Source of the DNA: Adiantum capillus-veneris
Lineage: Eukaryota > Streptophyta > Polypodiopsida > Polypodiales > Pteridaceae
Direction: 5' to 3'
DNA length: 64,000 nucleotides
NCBI GenBank assembly: GCA_014529385.2
Contig: CM043962.1
Location: 46,669,098 to 46,733,097, forward strand
Shown here piece after piece: positions 1 to 11,276 of this stretch. Numbering within the stretch: the first letter of the stretch is position 1; every line of letters begins with the position of its first letter. Under the pieces are notes generated by a model. It was given only the letters and a program-made list of their open reading frames with translations, did no database searches and was not told the origin of the DNA. A program made the translations under genes and the position numbers.

Positions 1-878
1 GGAGTAAAGTCAACCACTAAACTGTCAAAGAGAAACCTACCGATACGTAGAAGCTATGGCGAGAACCTGGATAAAATCCAACAGATTTCTTCTATAAATT
101 GAGCCAAATCTCAAATAATCTCAGCCACAAACAAATACACAAATCCATATATGGCATACATAAACCACCAAGACCATGGCAACATAGCTCACTCTCGCAT
201 GAGTGGCTCTCTGGACAAATGCATATCCAAAAACCTGTGTACACCTATGAATTTGCTGGTTGCTGCAGAAAATACTCCGTGTGTGTGAGATATACCAAAA
301 ACAGTGTTTTTGGGACTCGAAAGTGCACAAATAAACCTGCTGCTGTACCTGCTGTAATTCAAAGCATAATTTCAGCAAATAGACATCACCATCGCGTCCG
401 GAGCGTGCCAAAACCCTGACTTAAACTCCTGGATCATGTAGGTCTGACTCTGTATGACGGAGCTACGCAAAAAACTACGTTTTAGAGCCCGAAAATGGCA
501 AAAACGAGCTGCACACAGTCTTGAACCTGCTCCTACTCCACTCTGCATGATGCAATGTCCTCTCAATGCAAGCTCCAACGCAAGAGCTCTGCCACAACAA
601 AATCCAAGCACTCGAATGTCAAGCTCTCCTTCGCCGAGCACTTCTCTAACGAGCTCCACTAAGCTCAAAAGCTCCTCTCACCAAGGAAGCCGCAACTGCC
701 TCCTCGACCAAGCTTGACCACACCAAGCTCCTAAGCTCCAAAGACAATGCTACTCAAGCTAAAATCACTCTCCGTGAAACTCCACGATCGAACTCCACCG
801 TCGAGAGCGAGCGAGCTATCGCCTCGAAGCTCTCAAAGCCGTCGTGCTCTCCTCGGTCACCATAGCTCTGATACCAAT
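1..878 (-). mobile_element. 5' internal part of a minus-strand LTR retrotransposon (runs off the window)
   Basis: On the minus strand this lies just downstream of a primer-binding site and an LTR, so it is the leader and start of the internal region of an element that continues left of the window. No gag or pol domain can be recognised. Positions 560-760 are low-complexity, with repeated GAGCTT (AAGCTC on the plus strand) hexamers; open frames here (for example 372-668 minus) are rich in Leu, Glu and Arg but match nothing I know. The family is uncertain; the short LTR and Met-tRNA PBS fit Ty1/copia. Confidence 0.4.
865..876 (-). other. Primer-binding site, initiator-Met tRNA type
   Basis: The plus strand reads GCTCTGATACCA, the exact complement of the common plant PBS TGGTATCAGAGC. 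It sits two bases from the proposed LTR edge at 879 and shows that the element reads leftward. Confidence 0.7.
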
Positions 879-1067
879 TGAAGGGGATCGGGGAGCACCA
901 TAGACGGAGAGTGAGAGAGAGAAGGAGACACACGACACACAGATATGGGTGGGGAGACTCAAAGAGTGAGCAGCCCCCTATACACTTATGCTATGTATAA
1001 GGTATACAAGTGAGTGGACGCCTAGACTCTGGGCGGCCGGGCAAGGCACAGGCGCCTATATCCCAAC
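879..1067 (-). repeat. 5' LTR (minus strand), about 189 bp
   Basis: This lies between the PBS and the abrupt start of an unrelated Ty3 pol reading frame at 1068. Read on the minus strand it begins TGTTGGGATA and ends near CTTCA, giving TG...CA termini. The partner LTR lies outside the window, so the boundaries rest on one copy plus the PBS. Confidence 0.55.
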
Positions 1068-2170
1068 AATGCGACCCATCTACTTTGCTAGTAGGGTCAT
1101 GAATGCCTTGGAGAGAGGCTACACAAAAGCAAAACTCATGATGCTTGCTCTCATGTTTGCGGTGAGAAAACCTAGATCCTACTTGTTGCCAAAACCCTTT
1201 GTAATAATCACTATGAGAAATTTATTCCCTCGTGTGTCATCTCAAATGAATCTTAGTACTAGGATTTCAAAGTGTATTTTGGAATCGCAAGAGTTCCAAT
1301 ACTCTTTCAAGGTAGAAGATAGTGTGCATGCACAATTTGCAGGGATTGTCACTTATAGGGTGCATGAGAAGGAGAGATTAGAGTGCCTAAAGTAAAGACC
1401 CTACCGTTGCCACCACCTAAAAGTATCCCTAATGCATTTATCTTGCTATTTGATGGAGCTTTTTGATGAGCCACGAGTAAAGCAGGGGGAGGGCTGGTGT
1501 TGCTCAACCCAAGTGGAGAGGTGGTCATGAAAGAGAAGGTCAATCTACCAAGCTGAACAAGCAACAATGAAGCAGAGTACGATATACCACGTCACGTTTT
1601 GAAGATGTGCATTAGTCAAGGTATACAACGTCTCATGGTAAAGGGGGATTCACTTCTCATTGTGAAGCAGATCTTAGGCATTTGGGCATGCAAAAATGAT
1701 AGCCTAAGGACAAAAGTTCATGCCATTTGTAGGTTGTTGAATAAATTTGAAGAGGTACAACTGTATCATATTCCTAGCAAACAAAATGAGGATACTGATT
1801 TACTTGCACAACATGCAATTCATGTGTTGAGAAAGAAGTGCAAGTCATCATGGTAGCAACAACTATCAAGCAACCGAGGTACCGGGGAATGGAGTCATTG
1901 GCTCCCATTATTGCCTACATTTTGGACGGCGAGTCTCCACAAGGCTTCACAAAGGCTCAGAAGAGGAGGCTCATGAAGAAGGCAAGCATTTATCTCTTCC
2001 TGGAAGGCTCCCTCTATCAGAGAGGAAAGGATAATGTGTGTAGAAGAGTATCAACAATTGAGGAAATTCTCACATTCTAGAAGGTTTGCATGAGGAAGCA
2101 TGTGATGGTCATTTTGTCCAAGAGTTAACTGTGAAAAAGATTTTTCTTGCGGGGTATGTGTGGGACGGGT
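1068..2170 (+). pseudogene. pol: Ty3/gypsy (Tat-like) pol relic: RNase H, second RNase H, integrase zinc finger
   Basis: Three pol segments are readable in order. At 1068-1395 is the C-terminal RNase H of a Ty3 reverse transcriptase (start of segment IYFASRVMNALERGY). At about 1430-1830 is a second, archaeal-type RNase H with its acidic residues in FDGA, NNEAEY and GDSLL. At 1858-2150 is the integrase HHCC region (GLHEEACDGH, then FYCRH). A duplicated RNase H is the hallmark of plant Tat elements. The frame is broken by stops near 1395, 1465 and 1555 and by a frameshift near 1850, and the integrase core is missing. It is cut on the left by the LTR at 879-1067. It is old and cannot encode an enzyme. 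Confidence 0.75.
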
Positions 2171-2987
2171 TTCTAACCTCACTCCTATTTTATTGCAGAC
2201 ATAGCGAGAACCACGAACATAATTGTCAATCCATGGGACGAAGCTAACACGACTAGTGCATAGAGGCTACAAGAGGTCAATCTCTTGGAAAACAATAGAA
2301 AACTCGCATCTAACACAAGCTACACTCAAATGACGTAAGTCATCAAAATCTAATCGCTAATCGGCAAACAAATCATAATCGTTACGTCATCAAACGACAT
2401 CCAAATGTTATGAAAATTCTAGGACATGTACATAGGATCTAAGCACACATTCTTATGGTCTCAAATCTCATTTTGATGAGTTGCAAAAAACGCAATTGTT
2501 AACGGTAGTGAGTTTTTGAACTAGTCATTTTTGACCCCGAATACATCTAAATGCTGGCAATGCTGTCCCAATACCCCACCTATGCTTACTTTGTGGTTTG
2601 CTAGCTTAAATTCCTACTTATGATGAAATTAGGCCGCGAGTCGACGATGTCAAAAGCTACAATTTACCATGATATTTTTATGTCAATACGTAGAGCTCTT
2701 ACCTACGGTTGCAACGCAATAGACGGCACTGCAATGTGACAACTGGGAAGGGCGTTTTGCACGAGAAGGAGAGAAGTGAGCATCGTTAGCTCACGCTGTG
2801 TATTCTATTATCCAAAACTTAACAATAACTTACAAAAATTGGCTTTTATACTTGAGCCAAGGTTTCTTTGGTAAAAAACTAATGATTTGGGAGCTCTATT
2901 TTAGGATAAATTGATACAATCTGGAAGCTTATGGCCCCGGCTAATTGGAAAATAGGAGTTACAATATTCCTGATTTATCAAAATAAT
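2171..2987. other. Unassigned sequence left of Copia-A
   Basis: No open frame or domain is recognised. The sequence is A/T-rich. At about 2490-2505 it has CGCAATTGTTAAC, resembling the palindrome-flanking word seen at 13.7-14.2 kb. This tract and the sequence right of 8515 were contiguous before Copia-A inserted. Confidence 0.4.
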
Positions 2988-3179
2988 TATTGGGGTATAA
3001 AGCCCAATGTGGTCGCCCAGGTAAGTGGGCGGGCCGCCAGGTATGTACACATATTCTTTTGTTAAAACCAAATAAGAACTCGCTATGCTCTACACATTAC
3101 ACTAGAGCGAGTTCATCATATCATTGTGCTCTTCTTCTCACACTCTCTCTCGCGTCGCACTTCTGCTCGTACTCCTTCA
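2988..3179 (+). repeat. Copia-A 5' LTR, 192 bp
   Basis: It runs from TATTGGGGTATAAAG (the first G of TGTT mutated to A) to CTCCTTCA and matches 8324-8515 with few substitutions. A TATAAA sits within the first 15 bases, so if it is the promoter TATA box, U3 is extremely short. Confidence 0.9.
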
Positions 3180-3181
3180 AC

Positions 3182-3193
3182 TGGTATCAGAGC
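3182..3193 (+). other. Copia-A PBS, initiator-Met tRNA
   Basis: TGGTATCAGAGC follows the LTR end after two bases, exactly where minus-strand DNA synthesis would be primed. Confidence 0.9.
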
Positions 3194-4277
3194 TCAGATC
3201 GAGGCTCGGGGCAGCATTTGCAGGTAGCCAGAGTCACCTGCTCAAATTGGAGTGAGATTCGACAGGAGAAGACATGGCCCCAAATCTTGTGGGCGAGATC
3301 GAAGGGCTTGATGTTCTCAGAATATCATTCTGAGGTCATCTCGGCCACCGTTCGGCTTCGACAAAGCTCTGCGCAGGCTATTTTCGACTACGTGGTCTTG
3401 GCGGGTGCAGATCCGACTCTGCAAATTTGGGGTTTCGGCCTACGACTGCAAGTGCTGAGGATATCTTCACTTCTAGAGTGCTGATTTGTGGCTATCTACA
3501 GAACGAAGGACGACTCACAATTCTTGGAGGCGTGTTACATACGACACGGGGGCACCTACACATAGACTGTAGGCGACATCCACTAGTTCATCAGGTAGCT
3601 TGTGTTTGGTGCTTGATATTCCAGATTTCATCTTGACATTGCAGGTACTTCCACATGGGATGTATTGTCAGAGATGATGTATGTCTGTTGAGGGTTTGCT
3701 GGCTGTGAGTCACGCAGCAAACAACCGCCGCTGCGGTTACAACATACAGTGGGAAATTTGTGGATGTATGACTTTGTGGGAAGTCTATGTACTGTCAGAT
3801 TTACTGCAGCCTTTGTTGAGGGTCGAGTGAGGTTTTATTGAGCTGGGGGATTCTCGAATGTTGAGATCCTTTCTGTGATAAAGGTCTTGGAGCGATCCCT
3901 CGAGCACCCTTAGATAGGCAGCTAGGATGTATTGACCGTGAGTTAGACAGTTGGGATTGCATCTTTGCTTTACTGCCATTGAGGCATTGTCGAAGTCTAT
4001 GCTTACAGGACAGTGACAGGACAGTGAGAGAGAGTACAGGTGCAGGACAGGTTTACCCACAGCTTACAGTGTTAGAGAGACAGTGGTTTTTTGAGCTGTT
4101 TTTTTGTCTGTTTTTGAGTACACCATAGCCATTTTACAAAGGAGACTCTGCTGAAATTTCTGCAGAATCTGAATCCTTCTTGGTTCATTTGACAGGTTGA
4201 TATTGGTTCAGAGGTCAGTTTACAGGGGAAACTCTGCTGAATTTTTCCAGGAAAGTAAACTACTGTGAAGCGTAGTT
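3194..4277 (+). other. Copia-A leader between PBS and gag, about 1.1 kb
   Basis: No coding domain is seen. Short open frames (2990-3484, 3427-3636) have no gag-like features. It is long for a Ty1/copia leader and may hold packaging signals or unrelated captured sequence; its source was not identified. Confidence 0.6.
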
Positions 4278-4907
4278 ATGGCTGGATCACAGGACACTGC
4301 TCTTTACAATATCAAGAAGCTGGATGGAACCAATTTCCCATTGTGGAAGAAGCAGATTTGGCACGTGTTGGTACAAAAGAAGCAAATAAAACCTATAAAG
4401 CTCAAGGGGTTAAAACCAGAAGATATGGACGAAGATGAATGGAGCGAAATGGATGAATTGGCACTTTCTACCATTATGTTGACTTTGGCAGAAAGCGTTT
4501 ACTTCAATGTAGGAGACGAGATGTCCGCTTATGAAGCATGGACAAAGCTGAGTGATCTTTATGAGAAGCAGAGTGCAGCTTCACAGGTATACTGGCTTAA
4601 GAAGCTTGTTGACTTGAAGATGAAAGAAGGGACACCTATGTCCAATCAACTGAATGAATTCAACACCATCTACAGTCAATTGTCAGCTCAAGGTGTCAAG
4701 TTTGATGAACCTGTTAGAGCTATGTTCCTGTTGATCACATTATCGGAAAGTTGGGACACTTTTTGCACAGCTTTGAGTAATTCTGCACCTCCAGATGGTT
4801 TGACCATAGCAGGTGTAGAAGGCAGTCTGCTTACTGAAGAAACCAACAAAAAGACAATGGACAAAGGCAAAGGAACAGCCTTAGTTGTCAGGGGAAGGAC
4901 CAAATAA
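4278..4907 (+). pseudogene. gag: Copia-A gag, N-terminal part
   Basis: Capsid-like gag of the UBN2 / copia gag type. The ATG at 4278 opens with a short variable start, then the W-containing motif FPLWKKQIW, the central alpha-helical domain with YEAWTKLSDLYEKQS, and FNTIYSQLSAQGVKFD. These are typical of TNT1-like gag. In the intact protein it would form the particle shell around element RNA. Its frame ends at a stop at 4905-4907 caused by a frameshift; the following zinc-knuckle part lies in another frame (4885-5820). Confidence 0.88.
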
Positions 4908-5820
4908 AGTAGGTGGAAAGAGGAATCAGTCTCGTAGCAAGTCCCGCAGTGCTAAAGGCAAGAGTGACATAGAATGCTACCATTGTGGCAAGAAGGGTCA
5001 CATGAAAAGAGACTGCAGAGAATGGAAAGCAGAAAAAGGCAAAGAGAAAGCTGAAGACCATGGTGAGAAGAACAAGTCCTCAGTGAAGATTCAAGAAATA
5101 AATGTGACAAACTCTGAGGATGAGAGTCTAGTGTTAGGAGACATCTACTTCTTGAAGAATACAATGGACTCAGCTCTTGTTACAGCATCTGATGGAAATG
5201 CACCGAGTGACTGGATTATAGACTCAGGGGCATCACTTCATGTGTCTCCAAACAAGGAGTGGTTTACCTCTTATGTGACCACTAAAGATCATGTTCGGCT
5301 AGGCAATGGGCAGACATGTGAGATCTTAGGTGTTGGAGATGTTCAATGGAAGTTTCAGAATGGCTCTTCTTTCACGCTGAAGAATGTGAGACATGTTCCC
5401 ACAATTACAAAGAGCTTGATCAGCACAGGTTTACTTGGTGATGATGGCTACGTCACCACTTTTGGACAAAACATGTGGAAGATATCCAAGGGTTCTATGA
5501 CAGTAGCACATGGAGTAAAGTCTGGAGGACTTTACATGATTTATGTATCAAATGTCTCTAAAAATGTAATCAATGTAACCGAGCAGCCGAACGTTTCTTT
5601 GTGGCATAGCCGGTTAGGACATATGTCCAAGAAGGGAATGGAAATCTTGTCTCGTTCTGGTTATTTGCTTGGCTTTTCATTTAATGATTTTGAATTATGT
5701 GAACATTGTCTGTATGGTAAGCAAACACAGCAGCCACATAAGCATAGAAGCAGTAGAAGAGATACACAGTTGGCACTTGTTCATACTGATTTGTGTGACC
5801 TATGCCTAACCTATCTCTAG
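4885..5820 (+). pseudogene. gag-pol: Copia-A gag zinc knuckle, protease and integrase N-terminus
   Basis: In order: a CCHC RNA-binding knuckle (CYHCGKKGHMKRDC, near nt 4975), an aspartic protease active site (WIIDSGASLH, near 5212), the pre-integrase domain with its HHCC finger (LWHSRLGHM near 5600, then CEHCLYGKQ), and the start of the integrase core (HTDLCD). The protease would cut the polyprotein. It overlaps the gag frame by a frameshift and ends at 5818-5820 where another frameshift disrupts the integrase core. Confidence 0.88.
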
Positions 5821-6638
5821 GGGGAGCTTCTTACTTTATGACATTTATAGATGATTACTCAAGGAAACTATGGGTTTACTTTCTCAAGCACAAGGATGAA
5901 GTGTTTAGTGTTTTCAAAACGTTTGTGACACTTGTGGAGAATCAGAGTGGCAAGAAGCTTAAATGCTTATGCACTGACAATGGTGGAGAGTATGTTTCAA
6001 AGGCCTTTCAGGACTTTTGTGAGTCAAAAGGTATAAAACGTGAACTTACTGCTCCTTACAATCCTCCTCAAAATGGTGTTGCTGAGAGGATGAATAGGAC
6101 CATACAAGAGAAGGTCAGAAGTATGTTGTCTAATGCACAACTGCCAAATGGGTTTTGGGCTGAAGCTGTATCAACAGCTGTTCATCTTATAAATAGATCT
6201 CCTAGCAAGGTTTTGCAGAAGGATTCAGTGGCAGAGATGGTATGGTCAGGCAAAATGCCCTCATACAAGCATCTCAGAGTCATTGGCTGTGAGGCATATA
6301 CTCATGTTCCAAAGGAATTTAGGAACAAACTTGAGCCAAAGAGTAGAAAGCGCATCTTTCTAGGCTATGGTAATTCTGGTGAGATGGGGTACAGACTTTG
6401 GGATCCCGAATCCAGAAAGGTTATCCACAGCAATGATGTTCACTTTAATGAAGCCAAATATCATTCTAAACCAGAGAGGGTTGAGGAGATTAGAAGAGTT
6501 GTCTTCCAAGAAGATGAACCTGCACGTGCAAGACAAAATGTCAGGGCTCAACAGGAGCAAGGACAGGATAGAGTGGAACCACAGGTTGTGGCTGAGTCTG
6601 AGCCACCTATTTTGCTTAAATCGGGACGGATCTCATGA
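5802..6638 (+). pseudogene. pol: Copia-A integrase core and C-terminus
   Basis: It begins inside the integrase catalytic fold (FIDDYSRKLWVYFLKHKDE). The second catalytic Asp is in CTDNGGEY and the Glu in PPQNGVAERMNRT, so the D,D35E residues after the first Asp are present. The conserved copia C-terminal segment follows (FLGYGNSGEMGYRLWDP). A TGA at 6636-6638, best explained by CGA to TGA, separates it from RT in the same frame. In an active element it inserts the cDNA into chromosomes. Confidence 0.88.
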
Positions 6639-6662
6639 CCTCCTGATCGGTTTGTTCCATCT

Positions 6663-8246
6663 ATGAACTATGTCATGTTGAGTGATTGCAATGAGCCTTC
6701 ATGTTACAAGGAAGCAGTGCAAATGAAGGATTCCGGGAATTGGCAATTGGCCATGCAGTCAGAGATGACAGCTCTGCATAAAAACCAGACATGGAAGCTA
6801 GTTAAATTACCACAGGGCAAAAAGGCTCTACCTTGTAAATGGGTTTACAGGTATAAGATCACCCCTCATGATAGTCAACCAAAGTACAAAGCAAGGCTTA
6901 TTGCCAAGGGCTTTAAGGAAGAACAAGGCATTGGCTTTGATGAAGTCTTCTCTCCGGTGGTCAAGATGACTACATTGAGATGCTTTCTTACATTGGTTGC
7001 CATATTAGATTTGGTGTTGCACCAAATGGATGTCAAGACAGCGTTCTTGCATGGTGATTTAGATGTGGAAATTTACATGCAGCAGCCAAAAGGGTTTGTT
7101 GAGAAAGGCAAGGAAGATTTGGTATGCCAGTTGTTAAAGAGTCTTTATGGCTTAAAACAATCACCGAGGGCATGGTACCATAAATTCCACAAGTTTATGC
7201 TTTCTCAAGGCTACAAACGTAGTGAGTTCGATCACTGTCTATATACAAAGAAGGCTAAGGATTGCAGTTGGCTGATCCTTATTTTGTATGTGGATGACAT
7301 GTTGATTGCTGGCAAGCACTTGGAAGAAATTTCAGCTTTGAAGTCAAAGATGGCAAAATCGTTTGACATGAAAGACATGGGTGAGGCAAGTCATATACTT
7401 GGTATGCGCATTGAGAGAGACAGATCAAAGAAGTTGATTTGGTTATCTCAAACAGAGTATATTGACAAGGTTTTGCAACGTTTCAATATGGAGAAGGGAA
7501 AGGCATTGAGTGTTCCATTGCCACCATATGTGAAACTTAGCAAACAAGATTGTCCTGTGTCTGAGGAAGAACAAGCTGAAATGGATAAGATTCCATATGC
7601 GTCTGCAGTGGGTAGTTTGATGTATGCAATGATTGCTCCTCGCCCAGACATTGCATTTGCAGTGGGAGTAGTAAGTCGATACATGTCAAACCCAGGCAAG
7701 AAACATTGGGAGGCAGTGAAAGGAATATTGAGATACATGAAAGCTACAAAGAGTATGCGTATATGCTATAGGTGTCAGGAGCTAAGTGTAAAGGGTTTTA
7801 CAGACTCAGATTATGCAGGTGACTTAGACAACCAAAGTTCTACATCATGGTATGTCTTTACATTGGCTGGTGGAGCAGTATCATGGCGTTCTAGATTACA
7901 AGATTGTGTTACTCAGTCTACTACAGAGGCTGAATATGTTGCAGCATCAGAGGCATGCAAAGAATCAATTTGGCTTAATCGACTAGTAACAGATTTGGGA
8001 ATCAAAGAAGAGATGCCTGTGTTATATTGTGATAGTCAAAGTGCTATACAATTGGCTCGCAATCCAGTTTATCACTCAAAGACAAAGCATGTGGATGTGA
8101 AGTATCATTTCATCAAGGAAATGCTCGAGGATAAGCAACTTCAGCTTGTCAAAGTTCACACCACAGAAAATCCTGCTGATCTACTTACAAAAGGACTTCC
8201 CTCAGAGAGATTTGCGCATTTTTGCAAGCAGTTAGGTGTAGGGTAG
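6663..8246 (+). pseudogene. pol: Copia-A reverse transcriptase and RNase H
   Basis: A full-length RVT_2-type RT followed by RNase H. Landmarks are NQTWKLVKLPQGKK, KWVYRYK, MDVKTAFLHGDL, the catalytic YVDDMLIAG near 7286, and RNase H with FTDSDYAGDLDNQSST, TTEAEYVA and DSQSAIQLA, ending in NPADLLTKGLP. All key acidic residues are visible. The frame is open from the nonsense codon at 6638 to TAG at 8244-8246. It would copy element RNA into DNA. The domain looks intact, although the polyprotein upstream is broken. Confidence 0.92.
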
Positions 8247-8310
8247 TACATCAATTCTCTACATCTCTTGTATAGTAGCTTCTCTCACACTTAAAGTACC
8301 ACATTGAGCT

Positions 8311-8323
8311 TTAAGTGGGAGGT
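8311..8323 (+). other. Copia-A polypurine tract
   Basis: TTAAGTGGGAGGT directly abuts the 3' LTR; a purine-rich AGTGGGAG word here is usual in plant copia elements and primes plus-strand DNA synthesis. Confidence 0.85.
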
Positions 8324-8515
8324 TGTTGGGGTATAAATCCCAATGTCATCGCCCAGGTAAGTGGGCGGGCCGCCAGGTATGTACACATATTCTTTTGTTA
8401 AAACCAAATAAGAACTCACTATGCTCTACACATTACAGTAGAGCGAGTTCACCATATCGTCGTGCTCTTCTTCTCGCACTCTCTCTCACGTCGCACTTCC
8501 GCTTGTACTCCTTCA
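8324..8515 (+). repeat. Copia-A 3' LTR, 192 bp
   Basis: It starts TGTTGGGGTATAAA and ends CTCCTTCA; same length as the 5' copy with a handful of point differences. Confidence 0.92.
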
Positions 8516-8520
8516 AGAAT

Positions 8521-9000
8521 AAGTGTTTACACAATAAAGCTCCCAAAAAGTGTTATATGGGTTAGCTTGCTGCTAAAGTGTCCCGCCTCCTCGATGTGTC
8601 GTCCCGTGACACAGTTTCATAGATTGAAGTAGTCTTCAAGTTGACGGTTTGCAAGGCGGTCTTTAAGCGCGTGTAGAGATTTCTCATATCTAATGCTTCG
8701 TTCTTTGTTAAGGACTTGCAAAAATTGAATAGTGACTTTGTTTTTAAGTTCAATAATAGAATAGCCAACAAACCTTGATGTCAGATATCTGATCACTAGC
8801 ACAAAAATCTTTGTATGCCATGTGAAGAATCCTATATAAAAAGCCTCTTCGAATGCCAACATATTGCTTGATGGCAAGAACATACATCTGGCGTAGAAGC
8901 CGTAGAGGACTTCTTCTGAAGGCTATTTGCTCAAATCATAGAAAAAGCCTTTGTTACCTCTAAGAAAGACATCCATGGGGCTCCTGCTTGCTTAGGCTCA
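8521..9000 (-). pseudogene. C-terminal remnant of the unknown minus-strand coding unit
   Basis: Open segments on the minus strand (8617-8883 and neighbouring frames) contain LAFEEAFYIGFFTWHTKIF and a Lys/Glu-rich helical tail. In the same direction it continues the coding matter at 9064-13604. I do not recognise the family. It is broken by stops and frameshifts and ends beside Copia-A. Confidence 0.4.
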
Positions 9001-9063
9001 TGAAAAGCTTGAATTCATGTGAGCAGCATTCTGCAAATTTTATAGAGAATTACACATGAGAGG

Positions 9064-10138
9064 TCAGGGAGGCTCTTGAAGAAGTTCATGGTGCCCGTTA
9101 GGGTTTTCATCATGTATTCCTCCGTTGCTTGTCCCTGCTCTAGAGCTGGCAGTTTTGGGTAATTGAGCCATTTCAACCTCTTCTTCTTTAATGTTTCGTG
9201 TGCCTACCATGTCCTTACCCTTGGTACATGACAAAACGTAGGGTCTTTTTGTATAGCTGCAGATGCTCTTGTAAACAGAATGAGGTACCTTGAGTTCTTG
9301 TTGAGCCAATTTTTTCTCCATTTGGGGTGGAGAGCATCTGAACCTTCTTCCTGCATATCCTTTTAAAGTCTTTCTTTGACTTGCAATAGCTCCACCTTTA
9401 TCAAAGGGTAAAGCAACAACTGTTAATGCCATTGAGCATTGATTCGGTTGGGAGTGAGCTGGGTTACATTGACTGAGTGAAGAACTCTCAACTCCCAATC
9501 CAATGCTTCTTTCCATTCAGCATCTATTTCATGGACAATCTGCTCTTTAGTGCATCTTCGTCAACTTTAGAAAGATGGACCATTGGCACTTGTTCTTCTT
9601 CAGTGATTGGTACTTGGAATTCAAAATCTCCAGTTTTCCCTTCTATTGGTTGTGTTTCCATATCCGTAAAGGAGACTGATGGTATGTCTATAATTGGATG
9701 TTCAGAGGTTCCTGCCTCCTCTTCAGCTTTCGTATGCCTTTCTCTCAACAACTGGTTGGCTCTCTTTAAATCCTCTATTTCCTTGAGCAACTTCACTTCT
9801 CTTTGTACCCGCATTAAGAGGTCTCAACGCTGTGCCTGTTCCAGCTTCAACTCAAGTTCCACGTCCTTGTTTCTCTTTTTCAAAGTCTTGTAAACTTCAT
9901 CTACCCCCTTGAGTGAAGCTGCGGCTGGGTTTTCCCTGGTCTACCTTAGGAATGCCGCTTGGTCATTGATTCTTTGCTCACAGTATTGCAATGAGGCATT
10001 GGATACATCTAATTGTACTTGGATCTTTTGGATTGACTGAGTAGTGATTAACAATCCATTGGTCGCTTCCGTCAGCTGTTGGTCCTTGCTTTTGCATGCA
10101 TCTGACAGCTTTGTGAGGAGCTCCCCTGAATCTTCCAT
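9064..10138 (-). pseudogene. Unknown protein segment with coiled coils (minus strand)
   Basis: Three adjoining minus-strand frames (9064-9516, 9524-9814, 9941-10138) read as one decayed protein. 9524-9814 begins with a heptad-like stretch (VKLLKEIEDLKRANQLLRE), then acidic linker. 9941-10138 is also helical and Gln/Leu-rich (KDQQLTEATNGLL). No enzyme motif is seen. Coiled-coil plus acidic linker could be structural or an accessory ORF of an LTR element; function unknown. Confidence 0.45.
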
Positions 10139-11245
10139 CTCTTTCTGCTGCCTTTCCTTGACAGTTTGGTGTTATTCTGCTTCATTTTTTAGTTCTTTGA
10201 TCTATCCTTAGAGAACTTCAATAATGTTCATCATGTCCTCGAGCTCACCTTGTAAAGCATCTATTACTTGTTCCAACTCTTTAGCTTTAGCAGTGTGTCT
10301 AAGCGTTGTTGTTTGTATCTTTTTTGTCATCATCTGCATTTGCTTTGCATACTCATTAACCTGAATGATGACCTCATCCATTGTTTCCCATTCTTCAAGT
10401 TCTACCTGAGGCGCTTAGAAGTTCCAGCAGATTCGGCTTGCGGCTCTTTAAAATGTTTAGTGATTCTGCTTGTGGCCTTGTAACTAATTCAACTGATTCT
10501 TCTTGAGGCTTTGTATCTGCTTCAACTGATTCTTCTTGTGTAGTAGAAGGTCCAGCTTCATCTTTTTCTGCTTCCTTGGGCTGTTCAAAACTGGCTTCCT
10601 CTTGTTGTTTCTCTTTTTCTTTTGCTTCCTCGCCTTCATTGGATTTGCCAGCTGATGAAGGGCTTGGACTCGGTCTTGGATTCGGTCTTGGATTCGGTCT
10701 TGGATGGTCTTCTGGTTCCGTAGTGGGTGAAGTGGGTTTTGGAGAGATCTCTCCTTTCTTCATGATGTGGCTCAGATTGTTGTTCAACTTTTGCTTGCCT
10801 TTGTTGCGCGACCGACTCTTCTCTTGCTTTCCTTTGTGCTTCTAGAGCTTCTTGTACCTTCAAAGCTTTGGCTTCCACATACATTCGCTCAAGCAGATCC
10901 TTCGGAACTTCTTCAATCTTCTTCGCGGGGTTCTTGGTTCTAGGACCCTTGATTTCTCTTGGGCTCCATGATTCTAGGTTTTCTCCTGCATTGGTAACTT
11001 CTTTCAAATGTTGCTTCCTCTCTTTCTCGATGTGCTGCCATTGCTTTCTTCTTCATTTCTTCTCTCCTTGCCCTCATTTCTTCATTGTTAGAGCTTTCAC
11101 TGTTGTGGGCCTCAAGCGAGCTTTCTGCTGATTCTTCATCTGATTTATATACCCTTTTATTCTTTGATCTAGTGGTTCGTGGAGAAGGTTGAGCTGATAC
11201 TATCCATGTATTCTGATCTGGGGCTGGCAGCAAGTTGCCGGTCAT
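10139..11245 (-). pseudogene. Unknown protein segment, charged and Pro/Glu/Ser-rich (minus strand)
   Basis: Overlapping minus-strand frames (10395-10787, 10636-11007, 10940-11245) contain a K/E/R-rich helix (MRARREEMKKKAMAAHRERE), a degenerate Arg-Pro-Asn-Pro tandem (RPNPRPNPRPSPSPS, from a GGTCTTGGATTC repeat at 10672-10702) and Glu/Thr-rich repeats of the type QEESVE. The composition suggests a largely disordered, phosphorylatable linker. The frame changes several times, so the gene is dead. It probably belongs with 11277-13604 upstream. Confidence 0.45.
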
Positions 11246-11276
11246 TCCAATAGCATGTTATGCGATTCTTGTAAGA

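Larger units (their letters stand above)
2988..8515 (+). mobile_element. Copia-A: complete, broken Ty1/copia (Tork/TNT1-like) element
   Basis: Two 192-bp LTRs flank a PBS, a leader, gag, protease, integrase, RT, RNase H and a polypurine tract, in the PR-IN-RT-RH order of Ty1/copia. The flanking 5 bp are ATAAT (2983-2987) and AGAAT (8516-8520), a target-site duplication with one mismatch. The polyprotein has two frameshifts (near 4890 and 5800) and one nonsense codon (TGA at 6636-6638), so it is non-functional without suppression. Domain order and gag type match TNT1-94-like plant elements. Confidence 0.93.

Noticed and set aside
99-717. Open frames on both strands near the left edge as possible genes
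   Set aside because: They overlap antisense to each other, are low in complexity (GAGCTT repeats) and lie in the leader of a minus-strand LTR element.
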